A stretch of 64,000 nt of DNA, taken from assembly GCA_018873245.2 (NCBI GenBank), contig JAEMBT020000008.1, positions 3,994,001 to 4,058,000 on the forward strand, given 5' to 3'. Source of the DNA: Archegozetes longisetosus (taxonomy: Eukaryota > Arthropoda > Arachnida > Sarcoptiformes > Trhypochthoniidae). Below, in pieces: positions 45,024 to 57,261 of the stretch (position 1 is its first letter; each line of letters opens with the position of its first letter). The notes under the pieces were generated by a model. The model saw only the letters and a list, made by a program, of their open reading frames with translations. It did no database searches and had not been told where the DNA came from. Position numbers and translations under genes: made by a program.

Positions 45024-47552
45024 CTAAGAGCTGGGTTCAGCTGCATTTTCTGCCTCTGCCGCTTCAAGAATAGTCTCAAAGGCAAACGGCTGAAACAAAA
45101 TTCCCGATCCCGTATAGAACTTGCTCTGAAACTCAACCCAATGAAGACGAAGAGCGTGCAAGAAAGCACTAAGTCCTTCCATGACAAGTAAAACACTGAT
45201 TGTAAGGGCAGCCCAAAAAGCAAAGACAAGAAACAAAACGATACCATTGACAACGCTGTTGGAACTGATACCGCCGATACCCTTCGTCATGACCATAGAC
45301 CAGAGTACTTCACTGAGTTGTGCGTGAGCTAAACTTAAAGCCCATAATCGCAAATAACTAGCGGTGTGGGATATGGAACCTAGACAATACTCAATCGTGT
45401 GAATAGCCTGATGTATGATAATATCTCCTAAATCGAAAGCTTCCCCATGATCACCATGTTCTGCACTTGATGTTTGATGTTCTTGGGGATTAATTAATAC
45501 TGCGGTATCTCCCACTTGTACATTAGAATAAGATTGAATCAAGTGTGCTCTCTTATTTTTATAGTTCAAATAATATGGTTTCAATACTAACATCCACGGA
45601 ACACATGCCAGAGCAAAGAGTAATAAAGCTGTTTGAAGCAATTTCTGGTTACTGTACCAAGTATTAAGATAACAGGTTTCACCTTCTGGATATTTGTATA
45701 AAAACATATTGATTAGTGTTATTAATATAGACGGAGCACAGCCTGAATTTGAAGCATTGAATTTAAACCATTTCACAAATATCATTATATTCATGTACCC
45801 GAATATTGCCACCAAGAATATGATCTGAGGAATGAATTCGGCAATTATGTTAATATATTTTCGGAAGTGAATATGATTCCAAAAGCTCAACATAACGCCA
45901 AAGAACATTTGGGCGACTCCAAGAATGACAGATATTTTCATTTTATAGGAGTTGAGGAAAACGATCTTATTATCACTGAGTTGCCAAATAGGGTCTATTC
46001 CAAATGGATAAGGACTGGATGTCATATTGTGGATCGGATCCAAGCCATATGATTTAAGAGGGTAGGCATCCTTGTTATTAATTTTGGCAGGTTTCAAAGG
46101 TATCCACGAAGAACCAAATATATTCATTGATTTAGAGAAAATATCGTTATACATCATTCCAGTATAGATTGAAAACAAACCCATCAACAGAATAATATAT
46201 CTGCCATTAAAGAAAGTCAGCCATATTTCGTTAGTAGACTTCTGTGCGGCTAAACTGCGCTCTTTCAGAACCATCCAGAGTGCGAACAACATCATTATAA
46301 GGCCATGTCCGGCGTCGCCAAACATGACAGCGAAAAGAAAGGGGAATGTGATGATAGTAAACGGAGCGGGATTCACTTCACGATAATTAGAAACTCCATA
46401 CGCGTCCACTATGTTTTGGAAACCAATTGTAACCTTATTGGTCCGATTGAAAGTTGGCGGTGTTTCCTGAGTATGCATACAATTCAGTATCGACTGAACT
46501 GACGATCCACTTCTCGTACTCGCACGTTTTAAGGCTGATCTGACTATATTTAAATCAGTGTCAGGACACCAACACTCAGCGATCAGACACTTTTGAGTGA
46601 CATCGAAGTTAAACTTATTCATTGTTTCGTAAATGGCTTTCATTTTGCGTACTTTAATAAACCAGTTTTTTATATTCTTAGCTGAAGCCAATAGGATGCG
46701 ATGTCTATGTTCTGTTGTCTGAAGTAAGACAGTGTTGAGATCTTCAATACGAGAGACAACATTCGCAGTCATTTCCCTTCGATCTGAAGCTTCTTCTGGA
46801 CAGGGATATAGAGTAGCGCGAAATCCTTCGCATATTTTCTTCACTTTGGACTTCAATTGTTCGCCTTGAAAGAAAACAACGAATACTACTTTGAATATAT
46901 ATTCACCAGTAACGGGATCTTCAATTGGATTATCGATTCCAGTCTGCCTTAAGAATACATTTCCGCGACAGACTCTCCATAGCATACGTTCGAATGACAT
47001 CAAACGTTCACGTCTGATAACTCCTGCCACAAAACCCAGCTTAGCCCCAGTATGTCCAAGAATGCCATCGTCAGCCAATAGTCTCTGAGTTTCACCACCT
47101 TCTACTTCATGCTTCTGCATCTGATCGACCTCATCGAAAAAATATTGGGTTTTTATCAATATTTGCTTTAATTCGATTAACTCAGAGTAGGTTTTCTTCA
47201 AGGCCTCAGTGTTTCTGTTGACATCTTTGAGCTCGAGTTCTAACTTTTCAAAAGTAGCCTCGAGGTCAATCATTTCTCTAGGTTGTGGTGCATCGGGATT
47301 GTCACCAGTGTCGAGAACAGGTATACATTCTCTTTTGATTTCCTTATCAAGAAATCTAAGTTTTCGCTCCATTTCATCGCATCGACGAACTTCATTAACA
47401 AATCTACGCTGAAAGGCATTGACATCTGGATTCAAATCTTTAAACTCAACCATACCCAAAGCGCCCAACTCAGAGACACAGTTGTATGCAGCCTCTGATT
47501 GTAGGAAGAGTTGACACAAAGACATGTTCTCTGATCGAAATAGAGACCCCAT
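45024..47552 (-). CDS. V-type H+-ATPase V0 subunit a (116-kDa), intronless
   Basis: A single uninterrupted frame of 842 residues, full length for the family. The subunit links V0 to V1 and forms the half-channels for proton movement in acidified organelles and plasma membranes. The N-terminal half (1 to about 390) is the cytosolic arm, starting MGSLFRSENMSLCQLFLQS, with GFVAGVI and LIAECWCP. The C-terminal half has about eight helices, beginning after the PFTIITFPFLFAVMFGDAGHG motif. SYLRLWALSLAHAQLSEVLW contains the essential channel arginine, here residue 735, the number used for yeast Vph1. The ATG at 47552 gives the canonical N-terminus. Family members in animals usually have many introns; here there are none, while most multi-domain neighbours are spliced. 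A retrocopy or intron loss is possible. No frame damage is seen, so it is probably functional. Confidence 0.97.
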   Translation of the reverse strand: MGSLFRSENMSLCQLFLQSEAAYNCVSELGALGMVEFKDLNPDVNAFQRRFVNEVRRCDEMERKLRFLDKEIKRECIPVLDTGDNPDAPQPREMIDLEATFEKLELELKDVNRNTEALKKTYSELIELKQILIKTQYFFDEVDQMQKHEVEGGETQRLLADDGILGHTGAKLGFVAGVIRRERLMSFERMLWRVCRGNVFLRQTGIDNPIEDPVTGEYIFKVVFVVFFQGEQLKSKVKKICEGFRATLYPCPEEASDRREMTANVVSRIEDLNTVLLQTTEHRHRILLASAKNIKNWFIKVRKMKAIYETMNKFNFDVTQKCLIAECWCPDTDLNIVRSALKRASTRSGSSVQSILNCMHTQETPPTFNRTNKVTIGFQNIVDAYGVSNYREVNPAPFTIITFPFLFAVMFGDAGHGLIMMLFALWMVLKERSLAAQKSTNEIWLTFFNGRYIILLMGLFSIYTGMMYNDIFSKSMNIFGSSWIPLKPAKINNKDAYPLKSYGLDPIHNMTSSPYPFGIDPIWQLSDNKIVFLNSYKMKISVILGVAQMFFGVMLSFWNHIHFRKYINIIAEFIPQIIFLVAIFGYMNIMIFVKWFKFNASNSGCAPSILITLINMFLYKYPEGETCYLNTWYSNQKLLQTALLLFALACVPWMLVLKPYYLNYKNKRAHLIQSYSNVQVGDTAVLINPQEHQTSSAEHGDHGEAFDLGDIIIHQAIHTIEYCLGSISHTASYLRLWALSLAHAQLSEVLWSMVMTKGIGGISSNSVVNGIVLFLVFAFWAALTISVLLVMEGLSAFLHALRLHWVEFQSKFYTGSGILFQPFAFETILEAAEAENAAEPSS

Positions 47553-48498
47553 GTTTGGTATTATTGAATTTGGACTAAGAATAATATGATTTTTAAAAGA
47601 AAGCCAAATTTAAAGTTGAGAAACAAATAGAATTACACCCACTTGCGAACTATATCAACATTGATATCCGTGGAATTAAGTGTATAATCATTTTTCGAAA
47701 GCTCTCCAGTTTGATTTTTGCTTTTGCATTGGCATTAATTGCTTATAGAGATTATCAAAGCTGATTTATGTTGTTAAGTTACCAATTCCTAATGCGTACT
47801 TCAAACTTGATCATAGATACAGATAACGTATATCAACGTTGACTGTAATATTTTGATATTTAATACCGAGCATATGATTGCATTAGTCACGCCCCAAGTT
47901 AACCTAATCTAACTTAATTTGTCCGTTAGAACTTTTATACCTCAATAACTATTATTTTTATTGTCTAATTTACATTTAACTGAGTTGCACTTTACATCAT
48001 TTATAAAAAGATAAACAAAAACAAAGGCAAAACTTTGTGAATACTTTTCTACTCTAATCATATGTAATCTTAAGCTATGACTAATACAGCACGTGATTGA
48101 TAGTATGATTTCTAACTTCTAATGAGTAACTCATTGATAAGCCGAGTAAATAGCAAAAATAATGTTCCAAATTATTCAAAGTACTTTGAACGAGTATTTA
48201 TTTAAGCTAATTACGATGGTTGACCGAACTATTACTATTAATATTGCAATATTTGAACAATTATGAGCTAACGCATTTATATGGTTTATTGAGACAAGTT
48301 TTACAACATTTGTTTGATAAGATTTAAAATACTTATATTTGGCTAGCTAGAAATACGGGCAAAAGCCCGTTATTAAGTTCATAAAAAATAAATATTTAAA
48401 ACTATTCAACAAATAAATAGTTCTTTAAATAGAGATTTTTCAATTTTTTCTCTCATTTAGTATTAGTCTATAAACTTAGAATAACTCTAAAGTAAATC

Positions 48499-48523
48499 TT
48501 CGACGACTTTATTAGTCGTCGAA
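48499..48523. repeat. Perfect 10-bp-stem hairpin
   Basis: TTCGACGACT (48499-48508) and AGTCGTCGAA (48514-48523) around a 5-base loop. It is intergenic and not followed by anything resembling a histone or RNA gene. Confidence 0.7.
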
Positions 48524-49220
48524 TCTTTGCTTGTATCACAATCACTAATATTTGTAATAATATAACTACATGCACAAACACAGATACAAAATACACCTAA
48601 AATTTCACTATTTAGCTTAATTTTACTAATCGTTGTTTTCGTTTGCTATTGTGAGTTACTTGCATGTAGTGCAATGTCTTTTCTTGTTCAGAACTTTGCT
48701 TATTTAAATCGTATCGTGTTTCAATTTGGCGTATTCACGAAATTCAAAAATAGAATAGTAGTTAACTTTTAGTCTGAAAAATACTTTAATCAACTCTTTG
48801 TGTCAGATGAAAAACATTGAAACCAGTCTGATTTCTCTGTGATGACCACGAAGAAAGTTTTTGACTGGTCGTACAGAAAGAGCATTTAAGCATTTTATTA
48901 TATAGATAAGCTTTATTTTAAGTATACTAACTTTATTATACAGTATTTCATGTCTGAATTTGAACTGAACGTTCCTTACGATAGAAGCGTTCATTGAATA
49001 CCACAAAACTGCTTTGTCTATACTTCAAATGAATGACAAACTTTTTCTAACTTGACAAAGTATAAGAACTAAACTCTTATGCAATAGATGTCATGAAAGT
49101 TGTAAAGTTGAAGGATTCTGCAGTCCAGTATTATTTTGTTTTTCTTGGTTATATTGTTGTAGATGACGCTCATATTTCAATTTAATAGGGTTAGGTAATA
49201 CAGAACTAACTTGACACGTG

Positions 49221-49663
49221 TTATTTTAGAAAGTAATCAATACTTGGATTAAAAGTCTGATAAAGCTCTTTCTCTACTTCTGTATCCGATGATCCCATAA
49301 TCTTATCTTTAGTCTTGAATTCTAACTGACTTTTAATAGTAAGATAAAAGAAAAAGAAAGCTTTACTCTCTGGTACATAACAAATCGTATTCTCTAGAAT
49401 AATCTGAAAGATTAATGATAAGTCCAAAGCTAAAGTGGAGTCCAATAATTGTTACTCTAACCACGTTAAGAAACTTGAAAGCTTTCAACTAGTTTGAAGG
49501 CTCTATTTGTGAACTTTTCAAGTTTAAATACTTTTAAATACTTACAAGTGCTTTCAAATACTATCAAACAATACAAAATACTTTCATAATCGCATTTACA
49601 TCGCTCTTTTATCTTCAACAGTGTCTGCCGAGAACTAATTCTGACCTGAAGTAAACTTTGCAT
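49221..49663 (-). CDS. Hypothetical small gene, weak model
   Basis: An ATG at 49663 opens 65 codons (MQSLLQVRISSRQTLLKIKE...) and meets a strong GTAAGTATT donor within a run of ACTT/ATACTT repeats. A second frame from about 49402 to 49221, after a TTTCAG acceptor, encodes ENTICYVPESKAFFFFYL and ends in an acidic, aromatic tail. The best donor and acceptor are not in matching phase, and no family is recognised. It may be two chance frames. Confidence 0.2.
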
Positions 49664-49900
49664 TTTTAGTGTTTCTTAAGAAAGTTAACATTATTTCAAA
49701 GAATATACAAAGCGTTAATTCGTAACTGTCTAGAGAATGAGTTTGAATGAATTTATTTCAACTTGTAATGCCATAAAAGTGATAATTTTGTTAATATGAT
49801 TCAATTTGGCATGATTTTATTGAAAAAACGTTGCTTTTCATCTAAGCAACTTTAATACTGTTGAAAATAAGATACCTCAAGTTCTATACACACTTAAGCC

Positions 49901-52343
49901 TTAAAAAACGAAATTATTATATTTTAAAATAATTCTATCTTCATATCCTTGAGAAATAGGCGACTTTTCTTTTATATAATCAGAAACTATTTGATAATCT
50001 AAATCATCAGTGTTAATTCGTTGAATATCTTTACTCATTAATACTGTATAATCATCTCCGCCTTCAGCCATATATTTCGGAACTATTACTCTGTACTTTT
50101 GCGTCTCATTCAAAGGCTTGAATTCAGGAATTCTACAGTCAGCACATCGAACATCTACTTTTGTGACTCGATGTAGTTCGGGCTTATTCAAGTCGTACTC
50201 AACTTTCAATCCGGAAACTTGCAAGAACCTTCCGTTTGGCGCTTTTCCAGTCACATCATATTTAGTTACACTATGCTCCAACATATCAATAATGTATTTG
50301 CCTGAAAACATATTACAGTACTTATCAATAGTACTATTTCGATGGTATGAATCGAAGGGAATGACCTAACCCAACCAAACCTTAACATAATAATTTACCT
50401 GGCATCACAAGGACAACCATATAGTTTCCAAACGGAATAATAGATAATATGTCTTCTAAAGTGATAGAGCCATTCTTAGAGCGTTCATCGATGCTAGCTC
50501 TGATACCACCGCCGTTGTAAACAGATATAGCGGTATCAGTCCAGCCATCGACGGATCGCGAGCGTCTTCTCATGTAGAACTCGACCATGGCATCAGTGAC
50601 TAGGTTTCCTAAATTGCATTCTCCCATATTGCAATAAGGACTGCCTTCTAGCAAGACGTTCGTTTTTCCAATAACCTGCCCGTATTGAGCTTTGATCTTA
50701 TTTTCGTAAGCTTTCACCTCTTTAGCTACATCGGGATCTAATTAAAATCAGGAAAAGTTTTAATTATGAGAAAATCACAATAAAATAGATTTCTTTTCCT
50801 AATAATTTCATATAGAAAGCAAATTCCAACGAAAAGACTACCAAAAATAGATTTCTTATGTAAGTCAAGGTTTCTAGCTTTCACATTTAAAGTAGTCTAT
50901 ATTAGGCATTAGGTATTAATATAAGTGGGGCATAGGTTCTACTCGTACAACATTTGTACGCTCAGACCATAGGCTTAGAGATGATTAATTAGCATTCTGT
51001 ATGATTAGATGAACTGAGGGATCGGACATTGATTGTTATAATAGATTTGCTGGTGATACCTTCAGGCACATTCTGCGTGAGTAATATTGGGTTTCCTTCG
51101 TATTTGTGAATATTTCCATTTTGGTCAAACTCCAGATCAAGTCTTCCTAAATATTTACCAAAAGCAAATGCCTGAACCACTAAAGTAATATGGTCACCAT
51201 GATCGACAACAGTTGGATATTTGTCAACTACTTCTTCAACAGATGGTTTTGGTCCACTATATAATAATGTGTGTGAATGGCCTCCAATAATAAGATCGAG
51301 TTGAGGCACATTTTTGGCTATTTCTATATCTTTGACAAATCCCGAATGACCCAAACCTATTAATATTTGAACGCCTTGCTTTTTCAATAGTTCCACTTCT
51401 TTTTTAATACATTCTATCTCATCGTTAAAGATTAATGTTTTTCCCGGATCTGACAGAAATGTTGTCTCTGGAGTTGTGTAACTGTAGCATAAATCAAAGA
51501 AAAGGTTTTTATAAACTTTTCATTATCTACTAATGTATGTCAAGTTTGAAAAGCAATTTGATCTTTGATAAGATATCAATAATATAACATGATTTACTTA
51601 TCGATACGTGAAAAAGTAATTAATTAAAACGATTAATGAAAATAAAAGTTTTTAGTTAGACCTAATTGTGTGTTAACTCGCAAGTGCTCGAGGAATTATC
51701 ACACTCTAGTTGTTTGACATCATTTAAGAGAAGATTCTAAAAATAGATTGTTCTCATACCCTATAATACCAATCTTTTGCTTATCCACTTCTAACACAAT
51801 AGATTTATTAAATTTATTATTAAGTTTTGGCTCATTAGATGCATCAATATTGCAGCTGACTATTGGCAAATCGGGTGACACCGCGTTGACAAACGGTACA
51901 AAGCCATCGACACCGTCATCAAATTCGTGGTTGCCGATTGTTGTGGCATCATGTTTGAGCATTTTGATAAACTTTGCTACAACTTCCCATTTGTACAATG
52001 AGTACCAAACAGTCCCCTGGTAGTTGTCACCGGCGTTTAGGAACAGAGTTGGATACTTTTGACTTTCTTTTATTTTTTTCACCTAATTTTCCAAGATATA
52101 TCTATCTAATAAAACCTATTAAAATAATTATCTTGTTTATGAAACCTTCTCTATGATTCTAGCGACTCCACCAAAACACTTTCCATTTTTGAAAGAATTG
52201 TCGTCACAAGGACTACTCCAAGCATTAACTTGAGCGAAATGGCTATGGAGATCGTTGTTGTGCAATATAGTTAAATTAAACGAATCAACATTTACAATAT
52301 GATGATAGAATACACAGAAGAGAAAAATATTTAAAATATACAT
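49901..52343 (-). CDS. Secreted 5'-nucleotidase/apyrase-family enzyme
   Basis: Five exons, 52343-52146, 52082-51760, 51481-51060, 50737-50399 and 50301-49901, join in phase to 560 residues. A signal peptide (MYILNIFLFCVFYH) leads into the metallophosphatase domain: ILHNNDLHSHF, NAGDNYQGTVWY, TTIGNHEFDDG and IIGGHSHTLL provide the two-metal site. VVQAFAFGKYLG follows. The C-terminal nucleotide-binding domain has GNLVTDAMVEFY, YNGGGIRASID and IIPFGNYMVVL. The family hydrolyses extracellular nucleotides (AMP to adenosine, or ATP/ADP in apyrases). The chain ends soon after QGYEDRIILKYNNFVF, with no hydrophobic GPI-signal tail. It is therefore predicted to be soluble and secreted, as in arthropod salivary apyrases, rather than GPI-anchored like CD73. 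Whether it acts as nucleotidase or apyrase cannot be told. Confidence 0.93.
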
Positions 52344-54036
52344 TTAAAAGTTTAAGTTGAGATTTGCAGTAATAACTTAAATATGTTGTGATATGTTTTA
52401 GTTGAATACGTATGAACTTAGAAAGTGCCATGATCACAGGAGAGGGAACAACAACATGAGTAAAAGATAATTATTGATAAATTTTATCGATTTAAAACTT
52501 TTTCGATTCGCGAACCTCATTTACAACTGATAATCATAAATATTGTTCTGACACATGCAGAGCCGTCAATCAAAGTTTAAAGATAACCTGTTGTTAGCAC
52601 TTGTATGGTTCAAGTCCAACAGTTTTGCTTTAATAGATGGAAGATTAGAATTTAATTCTAAAGCTCAATGTCATATTGATTAAATATTTCTATTTCTGAG
52701 AAATAGTAATGAAAAATATTGAAATTTCTAATTTTATAACATCTATAATCTTGTACCTTTAATCTATTCATGTTATATTAAACACAAAATTAATATTACA
52801 TCAATTTACAAGTTATAGATGTTTCAAGAATTCAATTGAAGATATAAACCATGAAAAGCTAAAGGCATTCCAATCTTTAAATCATTTTATGATAATATTA
52901 TAAATAAAATTCAATGCTTAATACAATATTTCTCCAAACATGGAATTACTTTTCACTTGAATTGACTTAAAAATGAAAAATTGGCTAAACGCGAATCAAT
53001 CAATAGGTTTATATAGAGAACTTAGGATCAAATAGAGTCTATAGAAACAAATTGATAAATTTTAACGAGTGGCAAGCAATAATCATCTACTCTCTTATTA
53101 TTTCAGGATTAAACTAAACCAGTATTGGTTATCTCCAAACAATCTTTTGGATTGCATTCAACAAGAAAAGTTTATAATACTCTTGAATACATTTGAATAC
53201 CTTTGAATACATTGGAATAATAATTAAAATTTTCTAACCCCTAGAGGTTCAACGGATCAGAGTTTGAAAGCATTTTAATCTAACTTTTGAAGGACGATAA
53301 CAATTTTTTTCTCAATGTTCGTTTGATAATTAATTATCCATTAATATACAGTGATGTCAGTATAACACCATTTGCTTGAATACTAATTAGAAATAAATCT
53401 TAGTTTCAAACTGCCAATCAGGTGCGAGGATACTATCGAGTTGTAAATCTTACAGTTTGAAATTGATGCTCATGGAGATGAAACATGGATTTACAGTTTG
53501 CAAGTGTGAATCTGTTAGATTGGATTCTGATGTTTGTTGAAAAAGATTTTTAGAAAAGAGAATAATTAATAAGAAGTTTATTAGAAAATATTACATAATA
53601 AAAACTTGGCAACACTATTACAATGACATAAAAACCATATAAACAATAAGCAACCGTTAAAAAACAAAGTTCATATTTAATTAATACATTTACTTAAATC
53701 AATATATAAATCAAGGACTTGATAAAAACCATGTTTAAAATATTTGACTTATCGGAAAACGATGAGAACTGATAAGTTATTCTCTGATAAGATTAAATTA
53801 TAGATTATATTAATTATAGAAAATATAGAACTTATAGAAGGTATAGAAGTAGTAGAAGTTATAGAAGTTATAGAAATCGTAGAAATTATAGAAATAGTCA
53901 AACCATAGAATATAAGCAAATGTATTAACTAAAGCGAAAGTGTTGGAAGTTTAATAATTTAAACAAGTATTAACTAAATTGTCGTCATTCAATAGAATAA
54001 CTTTAGTAAATCGATATAGAAGTGAATATTTAAAAA
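52344..54036. other. Intergenic between 5'-nucleotidase and FAR
   Basis: No gene seen. It contains an octamer-like run of TTGAATAC (about 53182-53215) and an ATAGAAGT/ATAGAAAT-rich purine stretch (about 53815-53900). Confidence 0.6.
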
Positions 54037-57000
54037 CTAAATAGCTACTCCTAAATCAGCTCGTTCAGAATTACTTGAGCTTAAAATTGTTACTGAAGTA
54101 TTATTTGTTGATGAGTTCATCATTAGATCAGAAACTGACGTAAAAACTGGAGATATAATAAAATACCAGACCAGAGCCAGTAGTATTACTTGAAACAAGA
54201 AATAAAATATGCGAATATATAACAATCTTTTCTTTGCTTTTTCGATGTTTGAGTCATCTTCTTTAAGTAGATATCTTCTCGTCCCCATATATACACTGTT
54301 CGCATAGTCTCGCCAATCAATTCTTCGGATGTCCGAGAAGAACCGCTCCTGATCCGCTGGCGATAGTTGATTGTGAATTTCAAAATAGTTATCAGTATGG
54401 AAACACCACTCCTTATTAGTGAAGTGTTCCAATACAGTGAACGCGCGATGCATCTTAAGGGTCACTTTAACCATTAATTTTTTATATCCCAATAACATCA
54501 GAATAAAATCAATTATATATGCGAATAGCATATGAGACACGAATTTAGTAAACAAATGATTCATTCGTCCTAACGGTCCCTTTGCGCTGGTCGGGTTTCT
54601 GGCCAATGGACGCACCACTTTGATGGACGGCGCCTGAGAGGCAGCATCTCGAGAGTAATTTAAAAAGTCGCCCCACGTCACAGGGTTTTGAGTACCGCTT
54701 GTCAAATGAATCACTTTCTTCCTTTCCTTCTGTTGTGTAGCCGTATGCCATCCAATCACAATTAGAGAGTTGCAGATCAAATCAACTTTAATATGTTCAA
54801 AATTAAAATCACATCTCTTCAACTCTTAATCTTGTATATTCATCTTACCTGGTATTAAGTCGGCTTTTATTTCGCAATTTACTGTAAAATTTGAGAAAAT
54901 TACTTTAGGAAACTTGCTCTTAAATCCAGCTCTAGTGTAGAGAATGCTCGAAAACAATAGTTTTAAAATGATAGCGTTTGAAAATTCTTAGCTAAATAAT
55001 GTTGTCTAATGAAGTTCAAGGATAAGAAATGTTCAATAAATCTTCGATAATTCGTTGCTCGTAAACAATAGAGTATTTAGCAGTAAGAAATCAATAATAA
55101 CTATTGCCTATAAGTTCAAGTAGTTTCCGTGTCTATTTATCATTTCATAAATAGTCTTAACTGAAAGGAATGGCTTAACCGGAAAAAAACAGACCCATTA
55201 AATCTAAGCGGACTGAAATCATTTCAACAATCTTGAACTATGGCTTAAGTTTTGTGGAGCATGAATGCTAAGTAGGTTAAACGAATAAACAAGGCTTTCA
55301 TTTTCATACTATCTCAGCTAACATTCAGACTTTGCAAATTCAATTTGACTTTTTTTTTCATTTAATTTCTTTTTGAAAATAACTTTCTATGCTGAGCAAC
55401 AGTTCATATGGTTTAGGTTAACCAAAAAGCTTGAAATATGAATATATTTGTTGAATGAAATATGAAAATATGGAAATATGAATATATGAATGAATATATG
55501 TTTTGATAAATCAATCCTTTTGTGCTAACATCTTTACAGGCTGGCAACTCAACCATTGAAGGGACTGCAGCATACTTTGAAAATCAGTTTGAAGTTTGAA
55601 AACATTTATCACGCATTTTTTAAATCGAAAAAAAACAGCAATACATCAAAAGACTAAGAATAATGTCTTTTTAATTGGAGTAACTTGAAACGAGAAAGTA
55701 TTATGCTTTTATGAAAAGTTCATGCTTGACTGTTTGAAATATGTTGAAAACGTTGACGTTCATATTGAACCTTAAAAATATTCAGAATAGTTTTCAAAGC
55801 TAAAGATAGAATTCTTAAAAGTAATGTTTAAGCGTATTGTCAGCTGCATAGTTGGACTGATAGTCAAACTTAGACAGCCTTTGCTGACAAATCAACATTT
55901 AATTAATATTAATGAAATCTAACGCTATTATACTGAATGAGAAGAGGCATTAGAACAACTCAGCTAATACAAGATGAGCAAAAATGTATAAAAAGGATTG
56001 CGTTAATTATCGGTCAAAGACAGCATTAGTTATTTAGGAAACTGATCATACCTTCCATGGTTCGAGCTATTCCTAAGGCTCCTAATAATAAAGCTCCGGC
56101 AACACCGTTGAGATTATCGACCCATCCTTAGAGATAATAGATTAGATTCGATTAGGATGGGTTAGGTTAGGTCAAGTTAGGTTGGATTGTGTAAAGTTAG
56201 ATTAGATTTTTGTAAGAAAATCAGTAATAATAACGCTATAATACCGGGTGCGGGTTCTCGTACTGATGGCGTAACAATAGATGGTCTAACAATAACAACG
56301 GGTAAATGGTGGAACTTTTCATCAACAAGATTTTCAGCAAGAGCTTTACTAAAAGTGTAAGCGTTGGGTCGGCCTTCCATTAGCTCCTCAATGATGGGTG
56401 CATTGACTCCCAAGCTTTCAATACAGTCTATTTTGTTAATAGTGTCAGTAGCACTCAGCGCTAATTTATAGACTTTTTCTTCGATATCCAATAAACCACA
56501 ATTCGCATAAGCTGTTGACACGTATACCAATGCCTGTAATTTTATTTATACTGATTTAGGATAAGTTTCGGGCAAATTAAACCTAATTAGAGAAACCTAC
56601 TTCTACGCAAAAACAGTTGGCTTTAAATGCAAGTAAATCAACACACAAATCATGTGAATGACTACATGCAAGTAAAGGCTCTATTGCTTAATATGCCAGA
56701 AAAATGCATAAATACAAATCAAACTTATTGAATTAGACACACAAACATTCTAATTATTATTTACTTATCCAGCTTATCGATAATTAAGACTATTTTTTGA
56801 ATATTTTTTCTTCCGAAACATACCTCAAGTTTAGACATCTGGTCACTTAATTGCATAACAGATTGTGTTCCGCGAACATTTTGAGCAATAAAATCTTTAA
56901 GAGGTCCGTGAAATTTCACAGAAGCTGCTGAATGAAAGACAACTGAGACTTCAGATATTATTTGGTTTCGATCTTGTTCTGACAATCCAAGACCAGGTTC

Positions 57001-57261
57001 GCTAATATCTCCGTTAACAGCGATTATCTTCTCAAACTTAAGCTCACAGTTACTTAAGGAGAAAACTTTTGATTTCAACAGTTCATCATGAAGTCTTTCA
57101 CTGGCTGATTTTCCGTTACGCGATCGCATTAATACATAAATATTTCCGATGTCAGGACACGATCGCAATAGTTTTTCGCATAAGACTTTACCAATGAAGC
57201 CGGTGCCGCCAGTTATGAAAATGGATTTTTCGCGATAAAACTGATCTATAGGTGATTCCAT
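54037..57261 (-). CDS. Fatty acyl-CoA reductase
   Basis: Five exons, 57261-56824, 56533-56245, 56126-56052, 54881-54849 and 54785-54037, all in phase, give 527 residues. It reduces fatty acyl-CoA to fatty alcohol with NADPH for waxes, ether lipids or cuticular lipids. The Rossmann site is IFITGGTGFIGKVL. Other motifs are VFHSAASVKFHGPL, VYVSTAYANC and the catalytic YTFSK (Tyr205, Lys209), then VVIVRPSIVTPSVREPAPGW. The C-terminal FAR domain includes LMVKVTLKMHRAFTVLEHFT and NEWCFH-like WCFHTDN. A transmembrane segment (YFLFQVILLALVWYFII) lies near the end, as in membrane-anchored FARs. Exon 4 is a 33-nt microexon encoding NCEIKADLIP, required to keep the conserved ADLIPVD stretch. Chain length specificity not predictable. 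Confidence 0.95.

Larger units (their letters stand above)
47553..49900. other. Intergenic between V-ATPase a and 5'-nucleotidase
   Basis: AT-rich. It holds a hairpin at 48499-48523, a shorter stem ACGGGC/GCCCGT near 48355-48369, and the weak two-exon candidate at 49221-49663. The V-ATPase promoter should lie just above 47552; no core element was identified. Confidence 0.5.

Noticed and set aside
52590-52640. GGTTCAAGTCC resembling a tRNA B box
   Set aside because: No A box or cloverleaf could be drawn around it.
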